Positions 43,592 through 52,210 of a stretch of DNA of 64,000 nucleotides are shown in pieces. Origin of the DNA: Pseudomonas paraglycinae. Its GTDB lineage: Bacteria; Pseudomonadota; Gammaproteobacteria; Pseudomonadales; Pseudomonadaceae. Each line of letters opens with the position of its first letter. The first letter of the stretch is position 1. Made by a program: the position numbers and the translations under genes. The notes under the pieces were generated by a model. The model was not told where the DNA came from and ran no database searches. It saw only the letters and a list, made by a program, of their open reading frames with translations. The stretch spans positions 310,001 to 374,000 of the forward strand of contig NZ_BQHR01000002.1 in assembly GCF_021601625.1 (NCBI RefSeq), given 5' to 3'.

Positions 43592-46500
43592 ATGACTGAC
43601 CTCATTCTCGCTGGCAGCAAAGGCGGCGCCGCCAAGCCGCGCCCCTCCGTGGAGGCGCCAGACAGCCTGCAAAGCACGGCCTACGCTCGTATCCTCGATC
43701 TCGTCAGTGAAGGCGAGATTGTCGGTCTAAAAAGCCATACTCAATCGGTGTTTCTGGACGAAACGCCGCTGGCCAACGACGACGGTAGCCTGAACTTCAA
43801 CGGCGTGACGCTCGACGTTCGTACCGGTAGCCAGGACCAGGCACACATCCCGGGTTTTCCTGCGGTGGAAAACGAAACGGCGGCGGCTGTCGAATTGCGC
43901 AGCGATCAACCCTGGACCAAGGCCTTCACCAACCTGCAACTGTCTGCCGTACGTATTCGCCTGGCGGTTTCGCGTCTGGCGCAGACCAATACCGGCAATG
44001 GCGACACCAATGGCTACACGGTCAAGTACGCCATTGACCTTTCGACTGACGGCGGTGCATTCGTCGAGGTGTTGGCGTCTGCTTTCAGTGGCAAGACCAC
44101 CACCAAATACGAACGCTCGCACCGCATCGATCTGCCGGTCGCCAAAAGCGGCTGGACCGTGCGGGTGCGTCGTTTGACGCCCAATTCCACCAGCGGCGCC
44201 ATCGCCGACACCACCAGTGTCGAGTCGAGCACCGAGGTGATCGATGCCAAGTTGCGGTATCCCGGTTCGGCGATCATTGGTCTGCAATTCGACGCGTCGC
44301 AGTTCCAGTCCATCCCGTCGCGCTCCTTCGAGCTGCTGGGCCGGATCATTCGAGTACCGAGCAACTACGACCCACAGAACCGCGTGTATTCGGGCGTTTG
44401 GGACGGTACGTTCAAATCGGCCTGGACCGATAACCCGGCGTGGATCTACTACGATCTTTTGCTGCATCCACGTTATGGCCTGGGGCATTTGCTCAATGCA
44501 GGCCAGGTCGATAAATGGGAGCTGTATCGCATCGGTCAGTATTGCGATCAGCCCGTCCCCAATGGCAAGGGCGGCACCGAGCCGCGCTTTACCTGCAACC
44601 TGTATCTTTCGGCGCGTTCCGATGCGCTGAAGGTGCTGCAAGACTTGGCCACGACGTTCAGGGGTATGTCGTATTGGGGCGCAGGTTCTGTCATGGCGGT
44701 AGCCGATATGCCGGAGGATCCGGTCTACACCTACTCCAATGGCAATGTCATCGACGGTAAATTCATCTACGGCGGGTCGGCGAAAAAGACCCGGTTCAGC
44801 GTGGCGCTGGTCAGCTGGAACGACCCTTCGGACTTCTACCGGCAGAAGGTCGAGTATGTCGACGACCCGGACGGCATCGCCCGTTATGGTGTGCAGCAGA
44901 CAGAAATCAGCGCCACCGGCTGTACCTCTCAGGCGCAGGCACAGCGAATCGGTAAGTGGGCACTGCTGACCAATCGCCTGGAAACCGAAAGCGTCACCTT
45001 CGCGGTGGGGCTTGATGGCACGTTGGCGCGCCCGGGGCAGATTATCCGGGTGGCCGACAATGACCGCGCCGGGCGACGAATCGGCGGACGCCTGCGTGAT
45101 GCGACGCTTGATATGCTGACCCTTGACGCGCAGGTCACCGCCACAGTGGGCGACACCATCACGCTGGTCATGCCAACTGGCAAAGCGGTATCCCGTTCGA
45201 TCAAGTCAGTAGACATCAGTGGCGATGTTCAGCGCGTGAGACTGGCTCAGCCACTGATCGAGCGGCCGCCGGCCCAGTCGATGTGGGCGATCGATTCGCC
45301 CAACCTGGCTACGCAACAATTTCGCGTCATGTCGATTGCCGAAGATTTCACCGATAACGAAATCAAGTACAGCATCAGTGCCGTCAAGCATGTACCGAGC
45401 AAATTTGGCGCCATCGACAATGGCTCCCGTATCGAGCGGCCGCCGATCACCGTCATTCCGCCAGGTGTTCAGGCGCCGCCGGGTTCGGTCACCGTCAGTA
45501 ACAACCACTTCATTGATCAGGGCAGCGCGGTCGGCGTCATGACCATTGAATGGACGCGTCCGGCCAATGCCATCGCCTATGAAGTCCACTGGCGCAAGAA
45601 CGACAGCGAATGGGTTTTCGCCGGCCGTACCGGCGGTACGTCGATGGAATTGCGGGGCATTTATGCCGGGCGGTATGTGGCCAAGGTTCGGGCAATCAAT
45701 GCGCTGGACATCGGCTCGGTGTTTGCGACGTCCGTGGAAACGCAACTCTCTGGTAAAACCACGCCACCGCCTTCGGTGACCACGCTCAAGGCCGAAAGCC
45801 TGTTGTTCAGTATCGGCCTGAAATGGGAATTCCCTGTGGGTGCCGAAGACACTCAGCGCACGGAAATCTGGTACGGGCCGACGCCAAACCTGGAAACGGC
45901 CACGAAACTGGCCGACCTGGCTTATCCGCAAAGTGATTACACGATGCAGAGCCTGCTGGCCGGTGCAACGTTCTTTTTCTGGGCGCGGCTGGTTGATCGC
46001 ACGGGCAATATCGGTCCGTGGTATCCCGTCGGAGACGGGGTACTAGGGCAGGCCAGTTCCGAGGCGGGGCCGATTCTCGAAATGCTCGCCGGAAAGGTTT
46101 CGCAAACCGAGTTGGGTAAAGACCTGCTGACTGAAATCGAGAAGATTCCGGGCTTGCAGAATCAGATCGACTCACTGGAAGAAGGTTATGACGCGGCCCG
46201 AACCTACGCCAAATACGCGATCGTGCGTCAGGGCGATCGACTGTATCAAGCCAAGGGCCCGGTACCGATCAACTTGCCACCGCCGAATACTACTTATTGG
46301 GCGGACGTAGGGCAGACGGTCGAGACCGCCAGTGGTCTGGTTCAACAGGTTGGAAGCAACACTGCCGAGATCAGCAAGATCGACGGTGTGGTGACCGCCC
46401 AGGCGGCGACCTTCCAGGCACTGCGAGCAGCATCCCGCGACGATAACGGTGAAGGCGAGCTGGCGGATGCGCTCAAAGGGTGGACGAGTACGGCGGCCAT

Positions 46501-47155
46501 CGCTACGGAAAGCCTGGTCCGGTCGACACAGAACGAGGCAACCGCGCAGCGGCTTTCGACGCTGGAAGTCAGCACCGGAGGCAACGCTGCAAATATCAAA
46601 TCGCTGGAGAAGGTCGTCACGACGACCAACTCGGCAACAGCGACGAAAATCGAGCAGTTGAGCGCGACTGTCGGTGACAACAGCGCGGCCGTTCAGCAAA
46701 CCTCGACAGCCCTGGCAGATACCAATGGTAAGTTATCGACGATGTGGTCGGTGAAGATGGATACCACCGCAGGTGGCCAGAAGTACGCAGCGTCCTTTGG
46801 TCTGGGACTTCAGGTCGATCCATCCGGCGTCTCGTCGCAGTTTGTCGTTCGTGCGGACACGTTCATGTTGCTAAACCTGGCCAATGGCACTCCCGTCTCT
46901 CCATTTGCGGTCAGTGGCGGCCAGACCTACATCAGAGATGCCTTTATTCAGGACGGCACGATCACCAACGCGAAGATCGGGGAATACATTGCCTCGACCA
47001 ACTACCAGATCGGCAAGTCCGGCTGGGCCATTCATAAAAATGGCGGCTTCGAAATGAATGGGCAGGGCGCGGGATCGAGCAGAATTGCAATCAATCCAAA
47101 TAGCGTAAGGCTCTATCACCCTAACGGCGTTCTCGCCATTGATATGAGTGTCTGA
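43592..47155 (+). CDS. Central tail tip / host specificity protein J-like
   Basis: 1187-residue tip protein forming the hub through which the non-contractile tail contacts the target cell. The N-terminal tail-hub part includes SLQSTAYARILDLVSEGEIVGL, typical of J. Fibronectin type III-like segments follow (about 630-800: PPGSVTVSNNHF, TTPPPSVTTLKAESL). A helical/coiled region (about 850-1050) and a C-terminal tip resembling DUF1983 proteins (NGTPVSPFAVSGGQTYIRDAFI) come last. The extreme C-terminus (LYHPNGVLAIDMSV) resembles the N-termini of the next two genes. The product overlaps no other gene but ends one base before the next ATG. Confidence 0.88.
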   Translation: MTDLILAGSKGGAAKPRPSVEAPDSLQSTAYARILDLVSEGEIVGLKSHTQSVFLDETPLANDDGSLNFNGVTLDVRTGSQDQAHIPGFPAVENETAAAVELRSDQPWTKAFTNLQLSAVRIRLAVSRLAQTNTGNGDTNGYTVKYAIDLSTDGGAFVEVLASAFSGKTTTKYERSHRIDLPVAKSGWTVRVRRLTPNSTSGAIADTTSVESSTEVIDAKLRYPGSAIIGLQFDASQFQSIPSRSFELLGRIIRVPSNYDPQNRVYSGVWDGTFKSAWTDNPAWIYYDLLLHPRYGLGHLLNAGQVDKWELYRIGQYCDQPVPNGKGGTEPRFTCNLYLSARSDALKVLQDLATTFRGMSYWGAGSVMAVADMPEDPVYTYSNGNVIDGKFIYGGSAKKTRFSVALVSWNDPSDFYRQKVEYVDDPDGIARYGVQQTEISATGCTSQAQAQRIGKWALLTNRLETESVTFAVGLDGTLARPGQIIRVADNDRAGRRIGGRLRDATLDMLTLDAQVTATVGDTITLVMPTGKAVSRSIKSVDISGDVQRVRLAQPLIERPPAQSMWAIDSPNLATQQFRVMSIAEDFTDNEIKYSISAVKHVPSKFGAIDNGSRIERPPITVIPPGVQAPPGSVTVSNNHFIDQGSAVGVMTIEWTRPANAIAYEVHWRKNDSEWVFAGRTGGTSMELRGIYAGRYVAKVRAINALDIGSVFATSVETQLSGKTTPPPSVTTLKAESLLFSIGLKWEFPVGAEDTQRTEIWYGPTPNLETATKLADLAYPQSDYTMQSLLAGATFFFWARLVDRTGNIGPWYPVGDGVLGQASSEAGPILEMLAGKVSQTELGKDLLTEIEKIPGLQNQIDSLEEGYDAARTYAKYAIVRQGDRLYQAKGPVPINLPPPNTTYWADVGQTVETASGLVQQVGSNTAEISKIDGVVTAQAATFQALRAASRDDNGEGELADALKGWTSTAAIATESLVRSTQNEATAQRLSTLEVSTGGNAANIKSLEKVVTTTNSATATKIEQLSATVGDNSAAVQQTSTALADTNGKLSTMWSVKMDTTAGGQKYAASFGLGLQVDPSGVSSQFVVRADTFMLLNLANGTPVSPFAVSGGQTYIRDAFIQDGTITNAKIGEYIASTNYQIGKSGWAIHKNGGFEMNGQGAGSSRIAINPNSVRLYHPNGVLAIDMSV

Positions 47156-47156
47156 C

Positions 47157-47459
47157 ATGACCGGGCTGATAATCAGAAGTCCTACGGGCGCGATCATGGT
47201 CGATATGACGATGAACATTAGCCAGGATCAAGGCTTCGTCGATACCGGTGGCGTCAATGGTTCTATCGCCATTGCGCCGCCTCCCGCCGGAAAGACTCAA
47301 TTCTTTGGAGTGGTTCCACTGGTTGATATGCAGCGCGAGGCTGGGCATTTACCCGGAGTTACACTGTCGTCGGGTGTGCTGTCGTGGAACTATCGCTATG
47401 TCACCAGCGGCTGGGGGTTCTTTTCCGCCAATGCCAGAATTTTCTATGGGTACTATTAA
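47157..47459 (+). CDS. Hypothetical tail-tip accessory protein (DUF6453-like?)
   Basis: 100-residue protein starting MTGLIIRSPTGAIMVDMTMN. It is predicted to be beta-rich. Similar small proteins follow J in other phages, and I tentatively link it to DUF6453, from memory only. It begins one base after the J stop and is followed by the next ORF after two bases. The base composition from here to about 48,490 is visibly more AT-rich than the surroundings. Confidence 0.6.
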   Translation: MTGLIIRSPTGAIMVDMTMNISQDQGFVDTGGVNGSIAIAPPPAGKTQFFGVVPLVDMQREAGHLPGVTLSSGVLSWNYRYVTSGWGFFSANARIFYGYY

Positions 47460-47461
47460 AG

Positions 47462-48349
47462 ATGGCAGGATTAACCGTCTATAAAGACAACGGTCAAATG
47501 CTCTTTGACACCACGAAGATTTCTTATGGACTGGTAAAGAGCGGGTACATGACGTTTCAGCAATCGTGGTCGCGCCGGCAACTAAGATCGGCCCAACTTA
47601 ATCCGACCGAAGGGGCAAACTGGTCCCCGGTGCAAAATGTTGCGCAAGACAAGGGTGATAACCTGTTTGGTTTTACCTTGAGCAATGCGCGTAACCCAAT
47701 TGTATTTCTGGTGGGGTCAGGAACACTTAACGGTTCGCAGAGGGCGGGCAACAACATCACGTTTCTATATTCGAACTCTACTGCTGAAACGCGATATTAC
47801 TGCTTCGATCTGATGGCCGATAACATCGCCGGAACCACGTTCTTGAAGATCTATAACGACGATCGGACCCTGACGTTCAACTCTCTGCAGCCACCACTCA
47901 ATGTAGTCGGTCAGTACACCGCTCCACCTCCTGACCCGCGAACGCAGGCCGGCCGGTACTTTCTCCTTTACCAGGGCGGGAGAACCCAGCGACGTCAATT
48001 GAGAATGGCGCCCGACTACAGAGTGCCGCAGGCCGATTGTATTTTTGACGTGCCGCTGGCGTCAGGCGTTGAGTATGCCGCTTTTCTCCCATGGTCCAGA
48101 GGTTCGAGCATCATGGATTTCAACTCTGGGTATCAAGGTGATGCGGCGGCCTATGCTGTTCTGGAGGGTGCTTACGGGCGCACTGGAGGCATCAGCTTCA
48201 TGTTTGGAGCCTCGGCCGGGACTACAGACTCCAGAGCCATGGCCGGGGGCGGTGTGCCAGCCGGAATAAGTTATGGCAGCGTGGCCATCGATCGATTTCC
48301 CACGGCCTTGATTATTCAGACTGCCGCACTTCCGCTTCCATACGGTTAG
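47462..48349 (+). CDS. Hypothetical tail-tip accessory protein
   Basis: 295-residue protein of unknown function. Its N-terminus (MAGLTVYKDNGQMLFDTTK) mirrors that of the preceding gene, suggesting a common attachment module followed by a different, beta-rich body. No catalytic motif is seen. It could be a receptor-binding or decoration protein of the flexible tail; the AT-richer composition suggests recent acquisition. Confidence 0.6.
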   Translation: MAGLTVYKDNGQMLFDTTKISYGLVKSGYMTFQQSWSRRQLRSAQLNPTEGANWSPVQNVAQDKGDNLFGFTLSNARNPIVFLVGSGTLNGSQRAGNNITFLYSNSTAETRYYCFDLMADNIAGTTFLKIYNDDRTLTFNSLQPPLNVVGQYTAPPPDPRTQAGRYFLLYQGGRTQRRQLRMAPDYRVPQADCIFDVPLASGVEYAAFLPWSRGSSIMDFNSGYQGDAAAYAVLEGAYGRTGGISFMFGASAGTTDSRAMAGGGVPAGISYGSVAIDRFPTALIIQTAALPLPYG

Positions 48350-48492
48350 AGCAACTCAATTGTCTTGAAATGTGATCTTCAATGCCTGGATCGTTTATCG
48401 GTGTCTCGGTTGTATTGAAGTGAGTTCTGGTGTTTGTCTTTATATTTGATAGATGCCGCATCTTTTAAGTTGGTTTGTCTCTGGAGAGATAT
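48350..48492 (+). other. AT-rich spacer before fibre 1
   Basis: 143 bases without coding potential, rich in T runs (e.g. TTTATATTTGATAG near 48440). A secondary promoter (TTGAAG about 48415, then TTTATA) is possible but weak. Nothing else is recognised. Confidence 0.35.
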
Positions 48493-49707
48493 ATGCCATG
48501 GTATAAGTCCGGAACAGTTTCTGTTGTCCAGAATTCAACTGCCGTCGTTGGAAGTGGTACGGCCTTCATTGCCAACAGCCGTGTGGGAGATGCCTTTAGA
48601 GGCCCAGACGGGGGATGGTACGAGGTCGTCAATATTGCCAGTGATACGGCGCTATCCATCTCGCCGGAATACAGGGGGGCCACCGCAAGCGGGGCTTACA
48701 CCCTGGCGCCCATGCAGGGTTACGTCAAGGATTCGGCGGATCAGTTGCGTACCTTCGTTAATCAGGCCGGGGCGAAACTGGCCGCGCTTGGCGACACTGC
48801 GTACTACAACATATTGCCCATTTCAAAGGGTGGAACCGGCGGCACAACGCCCGCCGAAGTGAGGGCTGCGCTGGCGCTCGGCACCACGGGCAACTACGAC
48901 GTACTGCCGGTTGAAAAGGGTGGCACCGGCAGCGTGACATCCGCTGCGGCACGGGTTGCCCTGGAGCTTGGCTCCGCCGCAACGGCAACCCTTCAAGTCA
49001 ATTCAAAGGACGCCACCGCAGGCCGTGTCATGCAGGTCGGCGCCTTCGGCATTGGGGGTGACAGCCCTGTTTTTGATGGAAATATTGACGACACCACAGC
49101 AGTACCTGCGGGGCGCTGTTTCGTTATCAACACCAGCGGCGGGGTCAAGCCCCCAAACGCCAGTTACGGCTTGCTGGACACTATCAAAGTTGTTGGCCAA
49201 CCCGTTCATCAAATCTGGCACGAAGTAAACGGAATTGCCTCCGGCGGCACCCTGCGCACCTGGGAGCGTGATCAATACGGCGCGGGGGTATTTGGCCCGT
49301 GGCGCATGGTTTACCGGCAGAACAACATTATCGGGGCCGTTACCGGGGCGGGTGCTCCTACGGGGGCGATCATCGAGCGTGGCGCCAATGCCAATGGTGA
49401 ATACACCAAGTATGCCGACGGCACCTTGATCTGCTGGAAGGCGATCACGACGAACTCGACGGGCACCTACGCGGCGGGCGCGCTGTTTGGTAGCGATGCC
49501 TATGGACCGGGTGCATTTCCCTCAGCCTATGTATCGGTGCCAATGGTGGCTGCGGGCGCGACGCGGGGTGTCAACTCCGATTGTGTCCTTGCCAGCGCTT
49601 TCAATCCCCCGACGCTGAACAGTTGGGGCGCATGGCGCGCAATGGCAATTTCCAACGCAGCCGTGGCTGCTCAAATCAACCTGATCGCAATCGGGCGGTG
49701 GTACTAA
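48493..49707 (+). CDS. Tail fibre protein 1
   Basis: 404-residue fibre. The N-terminal attachment domain (about 1-95: MPWYKSGTVSVVQNS...DAFRGPDG) is shared with the 50,455 fibre. Two 'ILPISKGGTGGTTPAEVRAALALG'-type repeats (KGGTG motif near residues 116 and 142) form a shaft, followed by a pyocin knob-like part (GVKPPNASYGLLDT, WHEVNG...TWERD) and a tip ending IAIGRWY. The ATG follows CTGGAGAGATAT. It is the likely receptor-binding determinant of the flexible particle. Confidence 0.82.
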   Translation: MPWYKSGTVSVVQNSTAVVGSGTAFIANSRVGDAFRGPDGGWYEVVNIASDTALSISPEYRGATASGAYTLAPMQGYVKDSADQLRTFVNQAGAKLAALGDTAYYNILPISKGGTGGTTPAEVRAALALGTTGNYDVLPVEKGGTGSVTSAAARVALELGSAATATLQVNSKDATAGRVMQVGAFGIGGDSPVFDGNIDDTTAVPAGRCFVINTSGGVKPPNASYGLLDTIKVVGQPVHQIWHEVNGIASGGTLRTWERDQYGAGVFGPWRMVYRQNNIIGAVTGAGAPTGAIIERGANANGEYTKYADGTLICWKAITTNSTGTYAAGALFGSDAYGPGAFPSAYVSVPMVAAGATRGVNSDCVLASAFNPPTLNSWGAWRAMAISNAAVAAQINLIAIGRWY

Positions 49708-50024
49708 TGAAGATTATTTTGTCGCCGCAGCGCAGAGAAGACTCTCTGGTGCTGCGCAAGCTTGGAGATCAGCTCACGGTCAACGGTGAAGTGTTTGATT
49801 TCTCCCGCCTGGGGGACGGCGATACGCTTCCGGAAGGTGCAATTCAATCCGAATGGTTTGTCGGGGATGTCACCCGTGAGCAAGGCGAGCTGACGCTTCG
49901 TCTGTTGCTTCCGATTCCTGCTTACTACAGCCCGGCTCAAGCGTATCCCGAGGACCTTGTCGAGGTTCCTGATGGAGAGGTGGCATTGCCACAGCCGTTG
50001 TCGCAACCGGAGGCAGGCGAATGA
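49707..50024 (+). CDS. Hypothetical protein downstream of fibre 1
   Basis: 105-residue protein (MKIILSPQRREDSLVLRKLG...) translationally coupled to fibre 1 through a TAATG overlap and to the next gene by ATGA. It has a beta-rich N-terminal half and an acidic P/E-rich tail. Its position between a fibre and a fibre-assembly-like gene suggests a fibre accessory or chaperone role; not proven. Confidence 0.65.
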   Translation: MKIILSPQRREDSLVLRKLGDQLTVNGEVFDFSRLGDGDTLPEGAIQSEWFVGDVTREQGELTLRLLLPIPAYYSPAQAYPEDLVEVPDGEVALPQPLSQPEAGE

Positions 50025-50386
50025 ATATCGACTGGTCGCAACTGATCACCCGTGACATGAAAGAGGCCGCTGCTGCTGTTACCAGATTGAACGAAGCGCA
50101 AGCGCTGCTCACTGAGCGGAACGAGGCGGCTGGCGCGCAGATTTCGCGTATTCAGGATCGTGTCGAAACCTTGGGTTACGGCATTGAAGCCGGCGCCGCG
50201 ACGCCTCAGGACGAGGCGGAACAACGCGCGTTGATGGAGGGACTCAAAGCCTGGAAAACCTACAAGTTCAACCTCGGTAATGTGCCCCGTCAGGCCGGTT
50301 GGCCAGTGTCGCAGGCATGGCCTGTGCCGCCGGCCATTCCGGAGATTTCAGCAGTGTCGGAACAGGCCGTCGATGCAACGGCATGA
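50021..50386 (+). CDS. Tail fibre assembly-like protein, copy 3
   Basis: 121-residue protein: a helical N-terminus (VTRLNEAQALLTERN), then TPQDEAEQRALMEGLKAWKTYKFNLGNV, GWPVSQAWPVPP. The LxAWKxYxFxL segment plus closing WP motif resembles the end of tail-fibre-assembly chaperones and matches the two proteins near 36 kb. Its location right after fibre 1 is the expected one for a fibre chaperone. Confidence 0.65.
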   Translation: MNIDWSQLITRDMKEAAAAVTRLNEAQALLTERNEAAGAQISRIQDRVETLGYGIEAGAATPQDEAEQRALMEGLKAWKTYKFNLGNVPRQAGWPVSQAWPVPPAIPEISAVSEQAVDATA

Positions 50387-50404
50387 GCCTGCGCAGCCTG
50401 TGAT

Positions 50405-50430
50405 TCCCCGCCCTCAGAGGCGGTTTTTTT
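50405..50430 (+). terminator. Hairpin before fibre 2
   Basis: CCGCC-CTCAGA-GGCGG followed by a run of eight T, 25 bases before the fibre 2 start. Confidence 0.7.
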
Positions 50431-50454
50431 TATTCAGAAAACAAGGACGATGAC

Positions 50455-51423
50455 ATGCCATGGCTAAGAGCAGGCACGGTCAATGTCACGAACAACTCGC
50501 CAGCGGTCATCGGTGTCAATGTTGATTTCGTGAGCAATGCCCGGATAGGCGATGCCTTCGTCGGGCCGGACGGCCGGCAATATGAAGTGAGCAATATCGC
50601 AGGCCCGGCGCTGTTGTCGATCACGCCGGCCTATCAGGGCGCAACAGTAAACGGTGCGAGCTATTCGATCATGCCGGTGCAGGGCTACCCCAAGGCGCTG
50701 GCCGATGCATTCAACAACCTGAATGTTCAATACGGCCCGAAGCTGGCGGCACTGGGTGCTGCGAGTGGTTTCGATGTCCTGCCTGTACGAAACGGCGGAA
50801 CCGGCGCGACCGATGCCATTGCCGCTCGTCAGGGACTGGGATTGGGGGCCGTGGCCACTGATGCGATCGTCCCGATCGTACGGGGCGGAACCGGTGCCAC
50901 CGATGCAGCTTCGGCGCGAGCGGCGCTTGGTCTGGGTGCCGTTGCCGCCGACTCAGTCGTCCCGATTGCGCGTGGCGGCACCGGGGGCACAACCCTGGCA
51001 GCGGCCAGGTCTGGCCTTGGTTTGGGGAGCGCGGCTGTCGCCTCGCTGGTGGGAACGGTCAGTCAAGTCGCGGGCATTGCCACCGGCGCTGTCATCGAGC
51101 GTGGCTCTAACGCCAACGGGGAATACGTCAAGTTTGCCGACGGTACTTTGATTTGCACGCTCTTCAATAAGGGGCCGGTCGCGTTCAACAACACGTCCAA
51201 CATGGGATTCAACTGGACGTATCCAATGGCCTTCGTGGCGCCGGGTTTTGTGACCGGCAATCTGGTGGGCGTATTGGGTGTGGCGAGACAAGTGACGTCC
51301 GTTGGCGCCTATAGCAGAACCAACACCTTCGCCAGTATCTGTGTCTTCAGTCTCGGGCAATTCGCGGAGGCCGACGTCTCGATGGTCTCCTTCGACTGTC
51401 TCGCGATCGGACGCTGGTTCTAG
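50455..51423 (+). CDS. Tail fibre protein 2 (paralogue of fibre 1)
   Basis: 322-residue fibre. It shares the N-terminal attachment module (MPWLRAGTVNVTNNSPAVIG...DAFVGPDG) and the C-terminal GAVIERGSNANGEYVKFADGTLIC...AIGRW module with fibre 1. Its shaft has three tandem repeats of about 30 residues, each with RGGTGATDA/LGLGAV. It lacks the pyocin-knob segment of fibre 1. It ends at the junction with the Mu-type module, so it could serve either particle; the N-terminal match favours the flexible one. Confidence 0.82.
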   Translation: MPWLRAGTVNVTNNSPAVIGVNVDFVSNARIGDAFVGPDGRQYEVSNIAGPALLSITPAYQGATVNGASYSIMPVQGYPKALADAFNNLNVQYGPKLAALGAASGFDVLPVRNGGTGATDAIAARQGLGLGAVATDAIVPIVRGGTGATDAASARAALGLGAVAADSVVPIARGGTGGTTLAAARSGLGLGSAAVASLVGTVSQVAGIATGAVIERGSNANGEYVKFADGTLICTLFNKGPVAFNNTSNMGFNWTYPMAFVAPGFVTGNLVGVLGVARQVTSVGAYSRTNTFASICVFSLGQFAEADVSMVSFDCLAIGRWF

Positions 51424-51449
51424 CGACAGCACCTACTGGTACTTTCATC

Positions 51450-52034
51450 ATGAAAATGACTCCCCTGATCACGCAACTGCGCGGCCAGTGCCCGACCCTG
51501 GGCAATCGAATCGCAGCCGGGATCGACCTGGCAACACTTCAAACTGACAACCCGCTGCAACCTCCCTGTGCCTACGTTTCACCGCTGGAGGATCTGGCCA
51601 GCGCCAGCACCGCACAGAACGCCGCCATCCAGCCGATCCGCGACCGCTTCGAAATCATCCTGGTACTGGATGCCACGGACGCCACAAAAGCGCTGGATCT
51701 GTTGCACGACCTGCGCGCCGAACTGTGGCGTGCGCTGGTGGGGTTCAAACCCGATTCCAACTACAGCGCCATCGTTTACGACGGCGGCGAAACGGTCTCG
51801 ATCAACAGCAGCCGCGCGTTCTACCGGCTGCGCTTTTTTGCCGAGTTCCAGCTGGGCCGCAATCTGCCAAGTCAGCCTGCGGAGAGCTGGCACGAACGCG
51901 AACTGGACGGTTTGTCGTCCTTTACCGGGGCCACCGTGCGGGTCGATGCGATCGACCCGGCCGACCCCAACCTGAAACGCCCGGGCCCTGACGGGCGCGT
52001 GGAACTGACTTTCTCTGGAGACGTAACCCCATGA
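51450..52034 (+). CDS. Mu gp37-like protein (tail terminator candidate)
   Basis: 194-residue first gene of the contractile-tail module. Family features include the N-terminal LITQLRGQCPTLGNRIAAG, RDRFEIILVLDATD and RAFYRLRFFAEFQ, resembling the Mu gp37 (DUF1834) family, which precedes DUF2635 and sheath genes and probably closes the tail tube. The stop overlaps the next ATG (ATGA). Confidence 0.78.
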   Translation: MKMTPLITQLRGQCPTLGNRIAAGIDLATLQTDNPLQPPCAYVSPLEDLASASTAQNAAIQPIRDRFEIILVLDATDATKALDLLHDLRAELWRALVGFKPDSNYSAIVYDGGETVSINSSRAFYRLRFFAEFQLGRNLPSQPAESWHERELDGLSSFTGATVRVDAIDPADPNLKRPGPDGRVELTFSGDVTP

Positions 52035-52210
52035 GCAACCGCATCACCGTAGTGCCGGCCGCCGGCCGTGCCGTGCCGGACCCGGAAGCAGGCGACCTGC
52101 TGCCACTGGAAGGCCGTGAAGTGCTGGACAGCGCCTGGTGGCGCCGGCGTCTGGCCGACGGCGATATCACCCTCAAAACCGCAACAGCTAAACAAAAGGG
52201 AGCCAAATAA
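52031..52210 (+). CDS. DUF2635 family protein (Mu gp38-like)
   Basis: 59-residue protein starting MSNRITVVPAAGRAVPDPE, with PLEGREVLDSAWWRRRLADGDI. It fits the short DUF2635 family found between gp37 and the sheath gene in Mu-like tails. It overlaps both neighbours (ATGA at its start, TAATG at its end), a sign of tight translational coupling. Function is unknown. Confidence 0.82.
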   Translation: MSNRITVVPAAGRAVPDPEAGDLLPLEGREVLDSAWWRRRLADGDITLKTATAKQKGAK

